Numbered from the stretch's first letter, positions 45,096-60,184 are shown. The stretch: DNA of 64,000 nt from Populus alba (GCF_005239225.2 NC_133290.1:10300204-10364203); one strand, 5' to 3'. Notes: a model not told the origin generated them from the sequence alone. Translations and numbers: made by a program.

Positions 45096-48000
45096 CTGAC
45101 ATTCGTTCAAATCGACTTGCAATCATCTCAAGTGGATCTAACTCCAAAACACTAGGTCTCGTCCAGGTTTGCCTGAGTCATGGGTTAACCAGGTTTTGGC
45201 GGGTTGTTGTCCTGCCCGGTTTTTTATTAAATTCAGACTAGTCTAGCCACTGGATTGATCAAGTCAATTTATTGAACCAGGCCGAATTTAATATCCATGG
45301 TATTCAAAATGATGGTGATTAGGAGACACATCTAAGGCATTTACCTTTCTATTTAAAGCATAATTAAATTTCCACCAACTAGGGTCTTTTTTGTGAATTT
45401 CTATTGTGTCATGAAAACGATAAATTTTAAGGTGACAACCTACTATCTTAATGCTTTTAATTCTTTTTCCATTTAGCCTGTGGGTGTTGGGATGTAGCAA
45501 ATAACAATTACCAAAATATTTAAATTCAAGTGGGTTAGGACTATCCTAACTAGGAAACTTAATTCATCAATAGGTGGTAGCAATTGACTTCTGCCAACCA
45601 AGTGGGAGGATCGATATTCCTGCCAAAGGTTGCAGCATTAATCCTTTCCTTCTACACAAAATTACAAAAAGATAACCTAATATGGATTAAAAATAATATT
45701 TATGGTTCTAAATTTACTTTTTAAAGATTACCAATTTGAGTTTCACAAATCTTAAGGTCATTGGAGATTTATATGATCGTTAACTTCAAGACCCGTGGAA
45801 TTAGTCGAACTGCATGCAAGCTGATCTAGACACCCATGTTAATAATAATAATAATAATAATAAAAAGAAATAGAGAGAAATTAGATATGCTGCCCACGCA
45901 CGGTCCATAGGGTGAATAATTTTTTATTTTTAAAAAATAATAGGTTAAAAATATTCAAATCTCAAGTTATTAGTTAAATTGACAATTTAAATATTTATGA
46001 AAAAAACAACAATAAAAAAAATTGATAAAAAAACAACGAAGAAAGAAAGAATCATGTTTGAGTCTATTCAAATTATCAAACAACCCAACATTAATCTAAC
46101 TAAAATAAAACCAAGAAAAAAAGAGAGTCAAACTTAAAATAATAATAAAAAAAAACAAAATAAGAATGGAGCTAAAATCTAACAGGAAAAACCAGTAAGG
46201 ATGAAATCTTAAAAACAATTATCGCAAACAAAAAATTGCAATTAAAAAAATTAAGGCCAAACTTGAAAGATTTAAAAAATCATAGGGGGTGAAATTAAAA
46301 ATAATTTGTAATATGACATAGATTATTTATAGATTAAAAAATAACAGGGATGAAATATAAAAAAATTACTGAGGGCTAATCAAATATAATCAAATTGATA
46401 AAAAAATAAGAAAATAAAAGTTAAAAAAGAGAATTAGACTAAAAAAATAACAAAAGAAAAGTAAAAAAAAAAAGGGATAAAAAATAAAACAATATCAATT
46501 TAGAAAAGGGAAAAATACAAGGCAAACCTCTCAAACCTAGTCTAATCTCTAAAAGCCACATCCTATGAAATGTTTTTACCCTAATTCAATCAAAAAGCAT
46601 ATTTCTCAACCAATTTAATTTTAAAGCATGAGATCAGTAGAAAAATATTAATAAAAAACCTTGTAAAAGCATCAACAAAAAATAAAGAAAATTTGATAGA
46701 AAAAACCGAAGGATGATGCAATTTAATGAAAAAAAATAAAAAATAATCCCAACTAAAATAAATATCAATTATAATAATAATGACCAATTTTTAAAAATTA
46801 AAAAAAATCATATGGGTTGAAATTGAAAACATTTGTAAAAACAAAGCAAACCCGGACAAACATCCCAAACATGATCAAATTTTTAAAAAGCTCATAATTC
46901 GAGAAAGAAAAGAAGGAAAAGAAAAGCAATTTTGGGCCAAATCACGTTAAACAATACACACACCATCTCAGGAAGAAAGAGGATACCAAGACAAATCAAA
47001 TACTACGATAGAATCATGGTTACAACCACTGGAGCCAGTTGCATGTGTCGCCAAAAGGCAGCAAAGCAGCTGGCGTGTTGAAGTGTGTGAGGCAAATATC
47101 AACAACTTTTTTGTTTCTTTTTATTTTTACAAAACCCAAAAATTCCCTTAGAATTAAATAATAATAATAAACAAACTATAATGGAATTACAACCAAGCTT
47201 CTAAAATCAAAACTAAAATATTCAAATGGTAAGAGTGATATAGTAATTATATTGTTCAATCAAATATGAAAATACAAAAACACCTTTGTGCAGAAGGAAT
47301 TTGATTATTTTATTCAAGAGTTATATTAGTAATTTTATTGTGTATTAAAAAACACAATTACCAAAATAATCCCGCATAATCCTTAAAATATCTTTATATC
47401 ATGATGAAAAGATCACCTTACCCCAAAGCAAGGGCAAAAAAATAAAATGATCAAGGGGTAAAATAGTAATCATACTACTGTAATGAATAGTAAATCCGTG
47501 TCTTAGGTCATAATAATATCGCTAGATGGATTAGTTTTTTTTTTTGTTTTTTTATAATAAAATAAAATATATTTTTTTTCATTTTCTTTTAGTCTATGGT
47601 GACCTAGTTTTTGTAAATTGTTATTTTACTTGAAAATAAAATAATTAAACAAAATTATTGAGAACCACGGTGCTAAAAAAATAAGACTAATGATAGCTAT
47701 TTCTACGAGAAATTTACAAAAAATTAATTTGTAGCATTCCCAAACTTGTATCCAATTTAATAAGACCACTACTCGAATTATTAGCTCGATCAAGTACATA
47801 CACTCATGAAACAAATGTGGTTGGTAGGGGCAATTGCCAATTTCTTTATATGCCCAAATATCATCTTTTATGTAATAATTTTAAGTAAAAACTATGAGAA
47901 ATATATATCAATCAAACTTGAAAGACTTGACTTGATCGTATAAGAGTTTGGAGTTAAAAATTCTTATAAATTTTTAATACAAATATAAATAATTTATTTT

Positions 48001-48239
48001 TAAATGTCATAAAAAAATTTAGTTTTGATACACAAACTAATTTTAAAAAACCCTTGGACTTTAAAACAAAGGAATACAAATACAAATGATTGTGATATGC
48101 TTCTCCGAGCTTAAAAAAAATAAAAAACAAAAAGAAAATGCTAATTTATAATAAATGAAAAAGTGGATGGTAAAACGGTAATTGACAAAAACCCACATGA
48201 GTAGTTAAAAATCAAACATGGTATTGAGTTTTCTTAAGA
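45096..48239. other. intergenic repeat-like DNA
   Basis: Strongly A-rich on the plus strand from 45950 to 46950, resembling decayed repeat sequence. It contains an (AAT)n microsatellite at about 45840-45863. The 45150-45290 stretch (GGGTTAACCAGG, GGCGGGTTGTTG) is a GC-richer block reminiscent of dispersed poplar repeats. No gene found. Confidence 0.5.
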
Positions 48240-48425
48240 AAAATAGATTTTTTTTTAAATTTTAAATTATTTTAGATGTTTTTATATTATTTTAATATGT
48301 TATTATAAAAAAATATTATTTTATTATAAAATATTAATTAATTATTTATTTGTGAGTGTGGATATGATTATTTTTTAAAATAATTTTTATTTAAAAATAT
48401 TAAAATAATATATTTTTTAAAAAGA
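48240..48425. repeat. AT-rich dispersed repeat, copy 5
   Basis: Same style as the other copies, with a TTTGTGAGTGTGG motif. It sits directly upstream of the myosin transcript region. Confidence 0.4.
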
Positions 48426-48597
48426 GAAACAATACTTAGCTTTCTTTGTTTCCTCTCTTTATTTTTATTTTATTTGTGAAGCAGAGAAAAAGCTGCTTCT
48501 TCTCCACAAGCCTGCCTGCCTCCGTCTCCTCCTCCCATTTCAATAATATATTTTGCTGCTAAATTTCTCTCACTTTCTCGCAGACCAAAAAACACTC

Positions 48598-48624
48598 CTC
48601 TCTCTCTCTCTCTCTCTCTCTCTA
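48598..48624. repeat. (CT)n tract in myosin leader region
   Basis: About 13 CT repeats about 1 kb before the myosin start codon and upstream of a probable 5'-UTR intron (donor TTCAAG|GTATGC near 48851, acceptor TTTGCAG near 49279). CT tracts are common in plant leaders. Confidence 0.8.
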
Positions 48625-49619
48625 TACCTTCATTTGCCGTGTCTGCTATTGAGCTGTTAAGTTTTTGGGCTTTTCTTTTTATATAGAAAAAGAGAGCTTC
48701 ATTTTTCACTGTTTCACGTCACTTTTTTTTTTTTTTTTTGTATGTAGTGAGGGTTTTTTTTTTCTTGAGATCGATCTGCCAGCTTTGGCTTACTTTGCTT
48801 TACTGAGAAGGGTTTTCGTTTCCTCACAAGACCCAGTTTAGACCATTTCAAGGTATGCGAAGAGATGCTTCTTTCTGTTTTTTATTTTCAAATTGTTAAG
48901 TTTGGAGTTGAGATTTCTGGTTCTTACTGTGAATGTTAATGGGTTGAAAATGTGAGTTTGGATATTAGATCGGTTTGATTCAGCACATTTTATTTGCTTT
49001 TAAGTGGGAAGAAAATGAGGGAAATTGGAGAAAAGTTCGGTTCTTTGATTTACTTATTATTTTGTTTTTTGGTCTCTAATGGAGAAAAATTGAAACTTCA
49101 AACTTCAATGTTCAAGTTTTGATCTTTTTCATTATTTTTTTAATTATAAATTTTGGTACCTTGCTTAAAAGCATATACAAGTCAAGTCTTACAAGCATTG
49201 TTGTCCTTTTTAACCTTGTAAGTGAGATTTGTGGTCAAGGAAGGTATAAAAGTTTGTTAACTTGCTTAATGTTTGCAGAAACTAGAGCGGTTTTCTAGTA
49301 ATTCAAGTTTGAAGAACGGAGAGGAATTTGAAGTATTGAACCATTTTTTTTAAAGGATCCGTGTGAAGTCTCTGCTAGTGAAGTGTTGTATTGATTTTTC
49401 ATTTTTGGGTTACTTGAAGGACTTGGATAGATTTTTTAAGGTGTTGAGCTTGTGAATGGTGGTGACTAAGTATCGAGGGAGCACTAGGGCTGGTTTCTAA
49501 AACTATGGTCCCCTCCATCAAGCTGTATCCAAATAAGTTTTAAAGTGTGGCCTTGTGATAAGACCTTTTTTTAGGGTGAAAAAGCTAAAAAGTTGGCCTT
49601 TTAATTGATCCTTTATCTA

Positions 49620-52600
49620 ATGGCATCTGTTGGAACTCAATCGTCAGGATCAGAGAAAATGTTACCGAAATCCCAGGTCTTGCCTTCTCTAGAGTCGATC
49701 AAATCTTTGCCGGTTGATTTTAGGTTTGTGGGTTCGCCAACATCTGAACGATTAGAAAAATCTGTGGATGTGAATTCATTAAATAGCAATGCAGTCTGTT
49801 TGAGTTTTCCAGAAAAAAATGATATAGGGAATGGCCTTGTTGAGGGAGCTGAGGATAGTGTTGGCAATGATATCAGTGAGGATTCACCTTATAGTCGGAC
49901 TGCTATCTTGATTGAACAAAGGCCTTCTGTGGGTGATGAAGATTTGGACACTGTGGTTATGCCTTTGCCTTCGATATCAACATCTCGCAGGGAACGCAGG
50001 TGGTCTGATACCAGCTCCTATGCTACAAACAAGGTACCCTTGCATGAATGGGATTAGTTTTTGGTCTGATTATGGCTAAATTCTTGCAGTTTTGGATGCA
50101 TATTTATCTAGAGGCTGTGGAGGTTGATACTAAATTATGATGAAGCTATTCGGATTCAAGTTGATTGATTATCATTCAATTCATTGATCTTGTTACCTAT
50201 GTTAAAGTTTACCATTTCAGAAACTTCAATCTTGGTTTCAACTTCCTAATGGGAATTGGGAGCTGGGGAAGATTTTATCAACTTCAGGGACCGAGTCTAC
50301 CATTTCTCTCCCTGATGGAAAAGTAAGTGAAATTTTCAGAAAATTTTTTAAGATGTTTTTGTGGTATAAATAATTAGGGATGCTTTAATTTGACTTGCGT
50401 TTCAAATCATAGGTTTTAAAGGTGAAAACTGAAAGTCTTGTGCCAGCAAATCCTGATATCCTTGATGGTGTAGATGATCTCATGCAACTTAGTTACCTAA
50501 ATGAGCCTTCAGTGTTGTACAATCTTCAGTATAGATACAATCGTGATATGATTTATGTAAGTGTTTGTGTTAGTATTATATTTGGTTTTGAATCAGTTAG
50601 TGAAATAATGAGTTCCCCTAATTCTTTTGAGTGCAATTCAGACAAAAGCAGGGCCAGTTCTGGTAGCCATCAATCCTTTTAAGGAAGTTCCTTTATATGG
50701 AAATAATTACATTGAAGCATATAAGAATAAATCTATGGAGAGCCCACATGTGTATGCCATTACAGACACGGCCATCCGGGAAATGATACGAGGTGGTTTA
50801 ATTTTTCATATATTCTGAAAGATTGAGTTTCTGGTGGTTTGTAACTTTCTGAAATTTGTCATATCTTGTAGAGTTCTTACTCTTTTTTTTCCTCTCTCTC
50901 CAGATGAAGTAAATCAATCTATCATTATAAGGTTAGTAAAGTGTGAGTAATTAAGCTTTTTTTTTTTTTTTTTTTTTGAAGGTGCTTCTTCAATTAATAG
51001 CTTATCAATTAATTGTTCCTCATGCTGTTTGCTTCTAGGCAGTTTGAGTAGGAACTCATAATGTGGCATTTTGTAGATAGTTTATATGACAGGTTGAAAC
51101 CATGCGTGTTTCACACCTATGTCAATGTTCATGTTGAAGGTTTAGTGGATGTTCATCTGGAAATAACATCTAGAGAGATACCATCTCGTAATCCTTGTGG
51201 TGACCAGAGTTTTGCTTTTGTTATTATATGATATAGTGTTCACTGTTAACATACAAGACTAAATAATTTGCACTATATAACAAAGGCCATGAAAAAAGGG
51301 TGAAGCTACTGGAGAACATAATGAACTTTAACTATTATAACTTCTTTGCATCCCAGCGTGTTCAAAATAGCCCATCCACTTAAAAAATGGGTTATAGATT
51401 CTGCTAACCTAGCCTCATTGTCTGCTCAAGGACTTATTGCTTCTCTTGTCTTCTTTGGGCATGCAAAGTCCTTGTGATTATTATATTTGAGTGACTCACA
51501 CTATCAGATGGAGTATAATCGAGGAAGGAATTCTATCTTTCCTTGGAACTCTGCTTGGTCGTGTACTTCTCACTTTCATTTGTCTTGTGTGTTTTAGATT
51601 TTGATGATCTAGAAGTTTTTGGATGGTTTTGGATTTATACTAGCACGTGCCTCCCTTTTGTGCTCTTTTAACGAGTTTATCAATTTCTGAAAATGATACA
51701 TTACAATGATGCACATCATCCAATAAATGGCACATAACATGACATACCAAAGAAGCACAAGTTTATAGCATTTTTAGCACAAGTTTATAGTGTTTTTATT
51801 AAAATTCCTTGTACACATCTGAGTTCGATTCCATTTGTTTGTTGCCTCAGTGGTGAAAGTGGAGCAGGAAAAACAGAGACAGCAAAGATAGCAATGCAAT
51901 ATTTGGCTGCTCTTGGTGGTGGCAGTGGGATAGAATATGAAATATTGAAAACCAATCCTATTCTAGAAGCCTTTGGTAATGCAAAGACATTGAGGAATGA
52001 CAACTCAAGTCGCTTTGTAAGCTCCATGTTCTTTGTTTGAACATCACAGTGTTCTTTACTCTTTAGGTTAACCTACTGGTATTGAGGGATGACAGTTATT
52101 ATTGTCATCCAGAATTTAATTTTAATTATCAATACTTGTTCTGAACATGTTGCAGGGAAAGCTGATTGAAATCCACTTTAGTGAAACAGGAAAAATATCA
52201 GGTGCCAAAATTCAAACATGTAAGATTGCTCAGATTACTGATGCACTTCAATGATGTTGGATATATTTTCATGTTCACTTTTTTGAAATTTCCGTTACTG
52301 ACTGAGTTATGAATCTATGTTCGTTCTTGTTTGGCGCACAGTTTTACTAGAAAAGGTAATTTTCTATTCCTCTTTCATATTGCCTGCATCATTTTTTTGA
52401 GTTGCCAATTTAATCTATTAAATAAACAGTCCAGAGTGGTCCAATGCATGGAGGGTGAGAGGTCATATCATATATTTTATCAGCTTTGTGCTGGGGCTTC
52501 ACCAAAACTAAGAGGTATGTACTGCCATATATTTTCTCAATGTGTTCAAATTTTGATGCATAATTTAAGAGCTCACCGAGTTCCTTTCTTTAAAAAAAGC

Positions 52601-55600
52601 ATCCAAATATACTGATTCCTATATAATAATAACAAATGATCTGACCCCCTTTCTGCTGCTTCTTTCATGAGCACAGAGAAAATAAACTTGAAGATTGCTA
52701 GTGAATATAAATATTTAAGGCAGAGCAATTGCTACACAATTACTGGGGTTGATGATGCTGAACGCTTCCATGCTGTTATGGTTTGTTTTTGGCTTCCCAT
52801 TTTTTTTTTTTCGCTTTTATGTTGAGACCAGAGGTTTTGCATGCCAACTTGCTTATAGCTGCTACAACTTTTCAGGAAGCTCTGGATATTGTTCATGTCA
52901 GCAAGGAAAACCAAGAGAGTGTATTTGCAATGCTTGCTGCAGTGCTGTGGCTTGGAAATGTCTCATTTTCCGTTGTTGATAATGAAAATCATGTTGAACC
53001 TATGGAAGATGAAGGTAAGATGCTTTCAAAAATTGGATGATTAACATATTTAAATTCATCATATCCATTGTTTCTCACTATTATTATCCTAATCCCACTG
53101 ATTGCCATACTCATTGGCTTCATTGAACTGTCTGCGGGGAGATTCATACAAGATTTTAGGAGAAAGGGGAAAAACTGAGATTATGATTATCCTCTTGCCT
53201 AGATCAAGATGGAAAGATGGAACTGTAAAAAAAAAAAAAAAAAAAAAAAACCCTTGTAGGAAAAAATAATAATTCTCTGGACTTTTTCTCTTGAAAAAGT
53301 AATAATGTTCAGAAGTAAATCTATAGAAGAGTTGCTTTGATTGATTGGCCACCCTGCATCGACATGGACCATTGAATATGAATGACAGCAGAACTTATGT
53401 TGCTAGTCACAGATGGTTTGACAAATATAGTCATGGAGGATTAGATTTAGCACAGTAATTAAAACAGCTGGCAATGCTAATTAAAAAGCTGACCTCCCAA
53501 GTAATGAAACATGCAATAATTGCAATAATGCTATTTCTGTTTGTTTCATTTTTCTGTTTTAGTTATTTTGTGAGGATGCAATACAACTTCAGTTGTGTTC
53601 TATTATATGTTGTATTAGTTCCAACAGCATCTTAGATTTGATCTTATTGATACTTCTTAGAGTGACTGCTTGTTTCTAGAGGCAAATCAAACTCCGTTTT
53701 CTTCTTTTTCCTTGGAAATTATTTGGTATGGTGTCATCAGCATGTGGTCAAATTGTTGCACTGAGGCTTGCTTTTATCATGTTCAGGTCTAACCACTGTT
53801 GCAAAATTGATTGGATGTAATGTTGGGGAGCTTAAGCTGGCTTTATCTACTCGCAAGATGAGGGTTGGAAATGATACAATTGTCCAAAAGCTAACCTTAT
53901 CACAGGTGAGAAAATGTAAAAAATCAGCCTTTTCTGTAGTTAGATATTTAAGGGGAGATTCACTTTTGTGTTTGACTTACACTTGCATATATAGCAAGGC
54001 AACAAGTATATGCTTCCTCTCATAAGCGATGGATCTAAACAAGCACCAACACCCTTTCAAACTTTCACCTTCAAAAGTCAAAACTGTAATATTGGACAAC
54101 CCTGCAGTCTGTCCGGAGGTGGTATCTATTTGAAAGTTAATTGAATTTTAAAAACATATAGATATGTATGAATGCAAAGGGCTCTACTTGAGCTCTTATT
54201 AATAGTAATTTTCCATGGAGTGCATAAAGGCATTCAGTTATGAACAATTTTTTCTTCTACTTTTCAGGCAATTGATACAAGAGATGCTCTGGCAAAGTCG
54301 ATATACTCTTGCTTGTTTGATTGGCTTGTTGAACAAGTCAACAAATCACTTGCAGTTGGTAAAAGGAGAACCGGCAGATCCATCAGCATTCTTGACATTT
54401 ATGGATTTGAATCGTTTGAAGTGAGTTTAGTCATCATCCTACTGTGATATTCTCTCTGTTTGTGAGTTGAATTTTGATATATGGCATTCTTTGCTATTTA
54501 CTGTATCTGTAGAGAAATAGTTTTGAGCAATTCTGCATAAATTATGCGAATGAGAGATTACAGCAACACTTCAATCGTCATTTATTCAAGTTGGAGCAGG
54601 AGGTAAGTATCTTAAAACATCTTACAAGACTCCTGGTTTCATAGTTGAACTCAAGGCAATAATGGGTGAGGGATGTCTTAAAATTTCACTCATTGATCCT
54701 CAATATCCAAAAGTGAGTTCTGGAATTCTCCTATTTGTTAAAAAAAAAAAACTTCTGTCTCCTCGGGGGAAAAAAGGTTAAGAATTCTGGCATATCATTA
54801 TGATGGATTAGTAGTGGTTTCAACATCTATATATGACAGAGTACTAGGCTTTTGAGCTTCTGTAGCCTAAGAAATTAGGATGTATTACAACATTTGTGGT
54901 GCATGTGTTTACAAGGTGTTCTTGTCTTCCAGGAATACATACAAGATGGCATTGACTGGGCTAAGGTTGAGTTTGAAGATAACCAAGACTGTCTCAATCT
55001 TTTTGAAAAGGTACAGAGTAACTCGCTAGAATGTTTAATTTGTGCTTTTTATTTGTTTCTTTGAATTGTAGTGTTGGAAATAGAAACATGTACCTCTATT
55101 GTAATATTACTGCTTCGAGCCTGTTGAATATACCTTGATATGATAATTAAATTGATGTCTCTGTTCCTCACCGCATAATGTTTTGTGGACTACATTCAAA
55201 CCTTGTGGTTATTTCTATGGTTAACCAATGCATTTTTGCATATCTTGAGAAGGATAGGGATTCCATCAATGTTGAATGCAAGTTTCATACCCTGTCTTCT
55301 TACAAGTCAACTGAGGTCTTGAGGTGCAAATGGGATAGTTTCTTGATGTGGTCAGCAAAAGAAATACAAAACATGTTTTTTTTAGAGTTCTAATCTGACT
55401 CCCTTCTTATCATGAGTGTATTTCTCATATATTTTTTTCTAGTTTGTGTAATAGAGGTATAGAAAACCTGATACAATGAGAATTTCTTCGTTTTGTTTGA
55501 CAAATTAAAATTAACAAATGTGAATGATTGTGCACTGTAAAAATGGTTTCTTAAATTTGTTTTCTGCATTAGTTCTAATGCTCAAGTTTCATAGTTTAGA

Positions 55601-58600
55601 CAACTTTTATCTTTTATGCAGGAATTTCTTGACTTCTCTCAAATTTCTTCTGTTTTTTAAATTTGAATTTATACAACTGGAACCTTTTATCTTTCATGCA
55701 GAAACCTTTGGGGTTATTATCGTTACTGGATGAGGAGTCCACCTTTCCAAATGGCACAGATTTGACATTTGCCAACAAGCTTAAACAGCATTTGAACTCT
55801 AATTCTTGTTTCAGAGGAGAGCGAGGCAAGGCCTTCAGTGTTAGCCATTATGCTGGCGAGGTATTGGCCTTTCAGTCAACAAATAGTCCATTGTGCTTTC
55901 CTTTTGTTGTGACTCAAGTGCTTTTAATGGTCAAAATTGACCAACAAATTTGATATGGCACTGTTTGAAAGAATGCCATTGTTCAGATCCCTTTTACTGT
56001 TAGTGTGACCTGGCCAGCTGTGGATGACTGTGCTTCTGATTCTTTTAGTTTACCTTAAGATTAAAGTGATTTAACAATGTAGGTGCCATGACCTTTTGGT
56101 TATGAAAAGGCTACCCCATTTAATGCTGTCACTGTTGAATTTCAGGTTACTTATGATACAACTGGATTTCTGGAGAAGAATAGAGACTTGTTACACTTGG
56201 ACTCTATCCAGCTTCTCTCTTCATGTTCATGCCATCTCCCCCAGATATTTGCTTCCAATATGCTTATACAAACTGAGAAACCTATAGTTGGTCATTTATA
56301 TAAAGCAGGTGGAGCAGATTCACAAAAGCTAAGTGTTGCAACAAAATTTAAGGTATATTACGTTCTGTTGTCTGTACCCAAACCTAAAACTGGGATGCCC
56401 TAAGGTTTACATTGGCCATGAATTATTTTTCTTTTATTTTCGTTGCCTAATGATACAAGGTTTTGTTCACTATCAAGAAAAGGGTTTTGTAAGCCATTAT
56501 TTATCAGATGTTGATTTGTGATGATCAAGAATATGAACTGTTCATTCCTGATAGTTAGGAAACTAGTTTCTTTTTAATTTGGATCAGTTGAGAAAGAGTT
56601 TGTTCTTAATCAACACTTGTATTATTGATGGTAGTGCTTTGAAAAGTGTCCTTGGAAGTCAGATGTATGTTGCTTTTAATGGTAAAAAAAGGGATCATCA
56701 TTGTTCTCTTGCATGTTTCCCCTTACATCTGAATGGTTAGGCTTTTATATTTGACGTGTTAAGCACAGATGAGTGAATGCTAGGTAACAATCTAGCTTCT
56801 GCTTGTCCCAATAATTCTATTAACCTAGCATTTTGGTGTATAGGGCCAACTGTTCCAATTGATGCAACGTCTAGAGAACACAACACCACACTTCATACGT
56901 TGTATAAAGCCTAACAACTCTCCTTCTCCCGGGTCATATGAGCAAGGACTTGTATTGCAGCAATTGAGATGTTGCGGAGTTCTAGAAGTAGTTCGTATAT
57001 CAAGGTGTGGATTTCCTACCAGAATGTCACACCAGAAGTTTGCCCGAAGGTAAGGAAAATTACTCTTTCAACTTCCAGAATTGTCTGATTCCATAGTGTT
57101 TAGTATCTCATTTGGCTTTTGGGATGCTTATTGCCTGACACGATTTTTGCATCAGATATGGTTTTCTTCTGCTGGAAAATGTTGCTTCTCAAGATCCACT
57201 CAGCGTTTCAGTTGCAATTCTTCATCAGTTCAATATCATGCCAGAGATGTATCAAGTTGGATACACAAAATTATTTTTCCGAACAGGACAGGTGAAATGG
57301 AGAATCTGCTCATGCACACAAAACACGTGGAAACCTACATGCATATGAACAAACATACAAACAAATGACTATTAGATGTTTATCATACATGGCTTCTTTA
57401 GATGGTTTCAAGAACTTTTTTTTTTCCTGGGATAAATACCATGGATTATTATCAACCTACTTTCAAGCATGATTGTTAAACCTTTGTGCTCATCTCGTAC
57501 ATTTTATGCAGATTGGTGTGCTTGAGGATACAAGAAACCGCACTCTACATGGTATTTTACGTGTTCAAAGCTGTTTCAGAGGGCACCAAGCTCGCAGTTA
57601 CCTCAGGGAGCTCAGAAGTGGAGTTTGTGCTCTTCAGTCATGTATTACCCTCTCTTTTCTAGTTTGAACCTTTGTTTACTTTAAACCATTGTCATACTTG
57701 TAAAGGAAACATAAATTATATGTAAGAATGCTTGTGATGATGACTTATTTATTCCTTCATACAGTTGTTCGTGGAGAGAAATTCAGAAAGGAATATGCAG
57801 TCTTACAGCAAAGACATAGAGCTGCTGTTGTTATACAAAGACACATCAAAAGCACAATCTGTAGGAAAAAATACAAAAACATGCATCAAGCATCAATCTT
57901 GATACAATCAGGTATTCATAAGTTCTGTCCTGGACTTGTGAGTTTATTGTGGTAAACAGATATCTTTGCTCATCTGAATGATTGAGATCAGAGTTTGCAA
58001 GGAACAATCTCTGGGTTGCTTTCCTGGAGGTTGTGGTCTAGTTGGTTTCAGTCAACACTTGAGATTGTTTAAATTTTCTGTTTGGAAATGTTCAAACCAA
58101 GCTGCTTTGCTTTTATTAATAAGATGGTCTGTCTGTTATTCATGAAATTGTTTGTGCTATGCTGCAGTTATTCGTGGATGGTTGGTGAGAAGATTTTCAG
58201 GTGATGTAGGATTATTGAAATCTGGGGCAACTAAGGTACCTATTCCATCTTTTTCCTGTACACCCATTATAACTATCACTCGTTTGCTAATTTGATCTTG
58301 CTTCCAATTTTGTTGTCATTAGTTCCCTATTTGATAGAATCCTGATTTGTTTTTGTATTTTTTTGCTGTCTATTTATATTGAACATGCTATATCTATCCT
58401 GTCTCAACTGTACTATTGAAAAAACAGGATATCCTGCACTGGTTTCAAATGAGATTGGGATGATAATTTCTATGTATATGCACCTATTGTTGTATCTATC
58501 CATGCATGTGATTTGTGAGTATACTATATTAAATTGATGTAGATATATATCCCATTCTGTCTGGTTGCATGTCCTAAGGACTCTGCTTTACCCCCCACCA

Positions 58601-59586
58601 AGAGCTTAATTTTATGAATTCCTGGTAAAATCTACATGTATATAATGAAGGTGAGGATCCAGTTCCAAGGATGGATCATTTGCAGCCTGTCACTTAACTA
58701 TCATACAGGCTTAATTTTATAGGACACAACTGTGTTGCCCTCCCCCATTGTTAAACCCAACTTGTGATCTTTATTGGCTGACTGAGACAGTATTTAATAG
58801 TGTAAATATCTTTGGTGATTATTCGTTAGGGTAATGCTTTGGTCCTTTCCTAATAAGACACTGTTCATATTGGAGTCTCTTGTATTCTTACAGTTGAGAT
58901 ATTAAACAATTACGTGTTCTCAACAGGGCAATGAGTCAGATGAGGTGCTCATGAAGGCATCTTATCTTGCTGAATTACAGCGACGAGTTCTCAAAGCTGA
59001 GGCTGCTCTTAGAGAGAAAGAGGAGGAGAATGACATCCTTCACCAACGGCTCCAACAATATGAGAGCCGCTGGTCTGAATATGAGTTAAAAATGAAGTCC
59101 ATGGAAGAAGTGTGGCAGAAACAGATGAGATCCCTACAATCCAGCCTCTCCATTGCAAAGAAGAGCCTATCTGTTGATGATTCTGAGAGAAATTCTGATG
59201 CATCAGTCAACGCAAGTGAAGAGAGAGACTTTAGCTGGGATACAGGAAGTAACCATAGGGGTCAAGAAAATAATGGTGTGAGACCAATTAGTGCGGGCTT
59301 GAGTGTTATAAGCCGGTTAGCTGAAGAATTTGAGCAGAGGACTCAAGTATTTGGAGATGATGCCAAGTTCTTGGTAGAGGTAAAATCTGGTCAGGTTGAT
59401 GCAAGTATGAATGCTGACCGAGAGCTCAGACGGTTAAAGCAGATGTTTGAAGCTTGGAAGAAGGATTATGGATCGAGACTACGGGAAACAAAGTTGATTT
59501 TGAACAAGCTCGGAACTGATGAAGGTGCCCTTGATAGGGTGAAAAAGAAGTGGTGGGGCAGGAGGAACAGCACGAGGTATAGTTAG
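49620..59586 (+). CDS. ATM1: class VIII myosin (ATM1-like)
   Basis: 23 coding exons, all GT-AG, 3564 nt, 1187 residues: 49620-50033, 50221-50322, 50413-50556, 50642-50792, 50904-50931, 51851-52016, 52156-52219, 52342-52355, 52430-52514, 52677-52780, 52876-53014, 53787-53905, 54268-54420, 54513-54602, 54933-55010, 55702-55860, 56146-56352, 56844-57049, 57156-57291, 57512-57641, 57765-57911, 58168-58235, 58927-59586. Actin motor found at plasmodesmata, cell plate and endosomes. Domains: class VIII N-terminal region (1-138), SH3-like fold (139-190), P-loop GESGAGKT (281-288), switch I NDNSSRF (329-335), switch II DIYGFE (553-558), actin-binding [10 protein letters not shown], 3-4 IQ motifs (about 860-965), short coiled coil (about 985-1060) and a basic tail. 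Exons of 28 and 14 nt are needed to keep the frame. The first ATG of the frame is 49620. Confidence 0.96.
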
Positions 59587-60184
59587 ATTACTTTCTATAG
59601 TGAGTTATAGTTGTTGCTTTGTTTGGTGGTTAGCTCCTGGCTATTTAACATCCAAAAATTCTATAGCAGAGAAATTGTGTTGAGTTTTGTTATACAAGCG
59701 ATGTGGTGATGGCAGAGCCTAGTAGTTTTCATTGGAGCCTAAATGAAAATGTACATCATTCTTTTTCTATTATTACACAAGTTGAAGAAGTAGACCTTCC
59801 ATTGGCAGTCTGTTTCCTATCTAATCTTTTTTACTTGAACAGGAAATTCAGTCTCTTTATTGCAATTGTTGACCCATATTGCTGACATGGAAACTTCCAT
59901 AAATGTACCCTCACCTGTCAGAAATTCTTGAAACCCTAGCTAGATCCCTCCCTCACGTTACACCCTCTTACGCTTAAAGCGGAGCAATAACTCTTCTTCA
60001 AACTCTTGTTTGATTTGACCTGCAAACTTTCATTGTGACATTGGTTAAGCTGTAAATAGTGGCAGATAATTTCAGTCTTTGCAGCATCGATTCTTCAACT
60101 TCGAAGTCGGTTCCCTTACAAGCTCCTTCTGTATCTAGTCACCTATTATTCCAGGCCTTGTGATTGCTGATTAGAGCTCCTGTA
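59587..60184. other. myosin 3' region and spacer
   Basis: 3' UTR of the myosin followed by spacer DNA. No gene is seen until the F-box-like remnant. Confidence 0.6.

Noticed and set aside
46590..46787. Hydrophobic 65-aa minus-strand frame
   Set aside because: Its Phe/Ile richness comes from the A-rich plus strand; no start context, domain or neighbour supports it.
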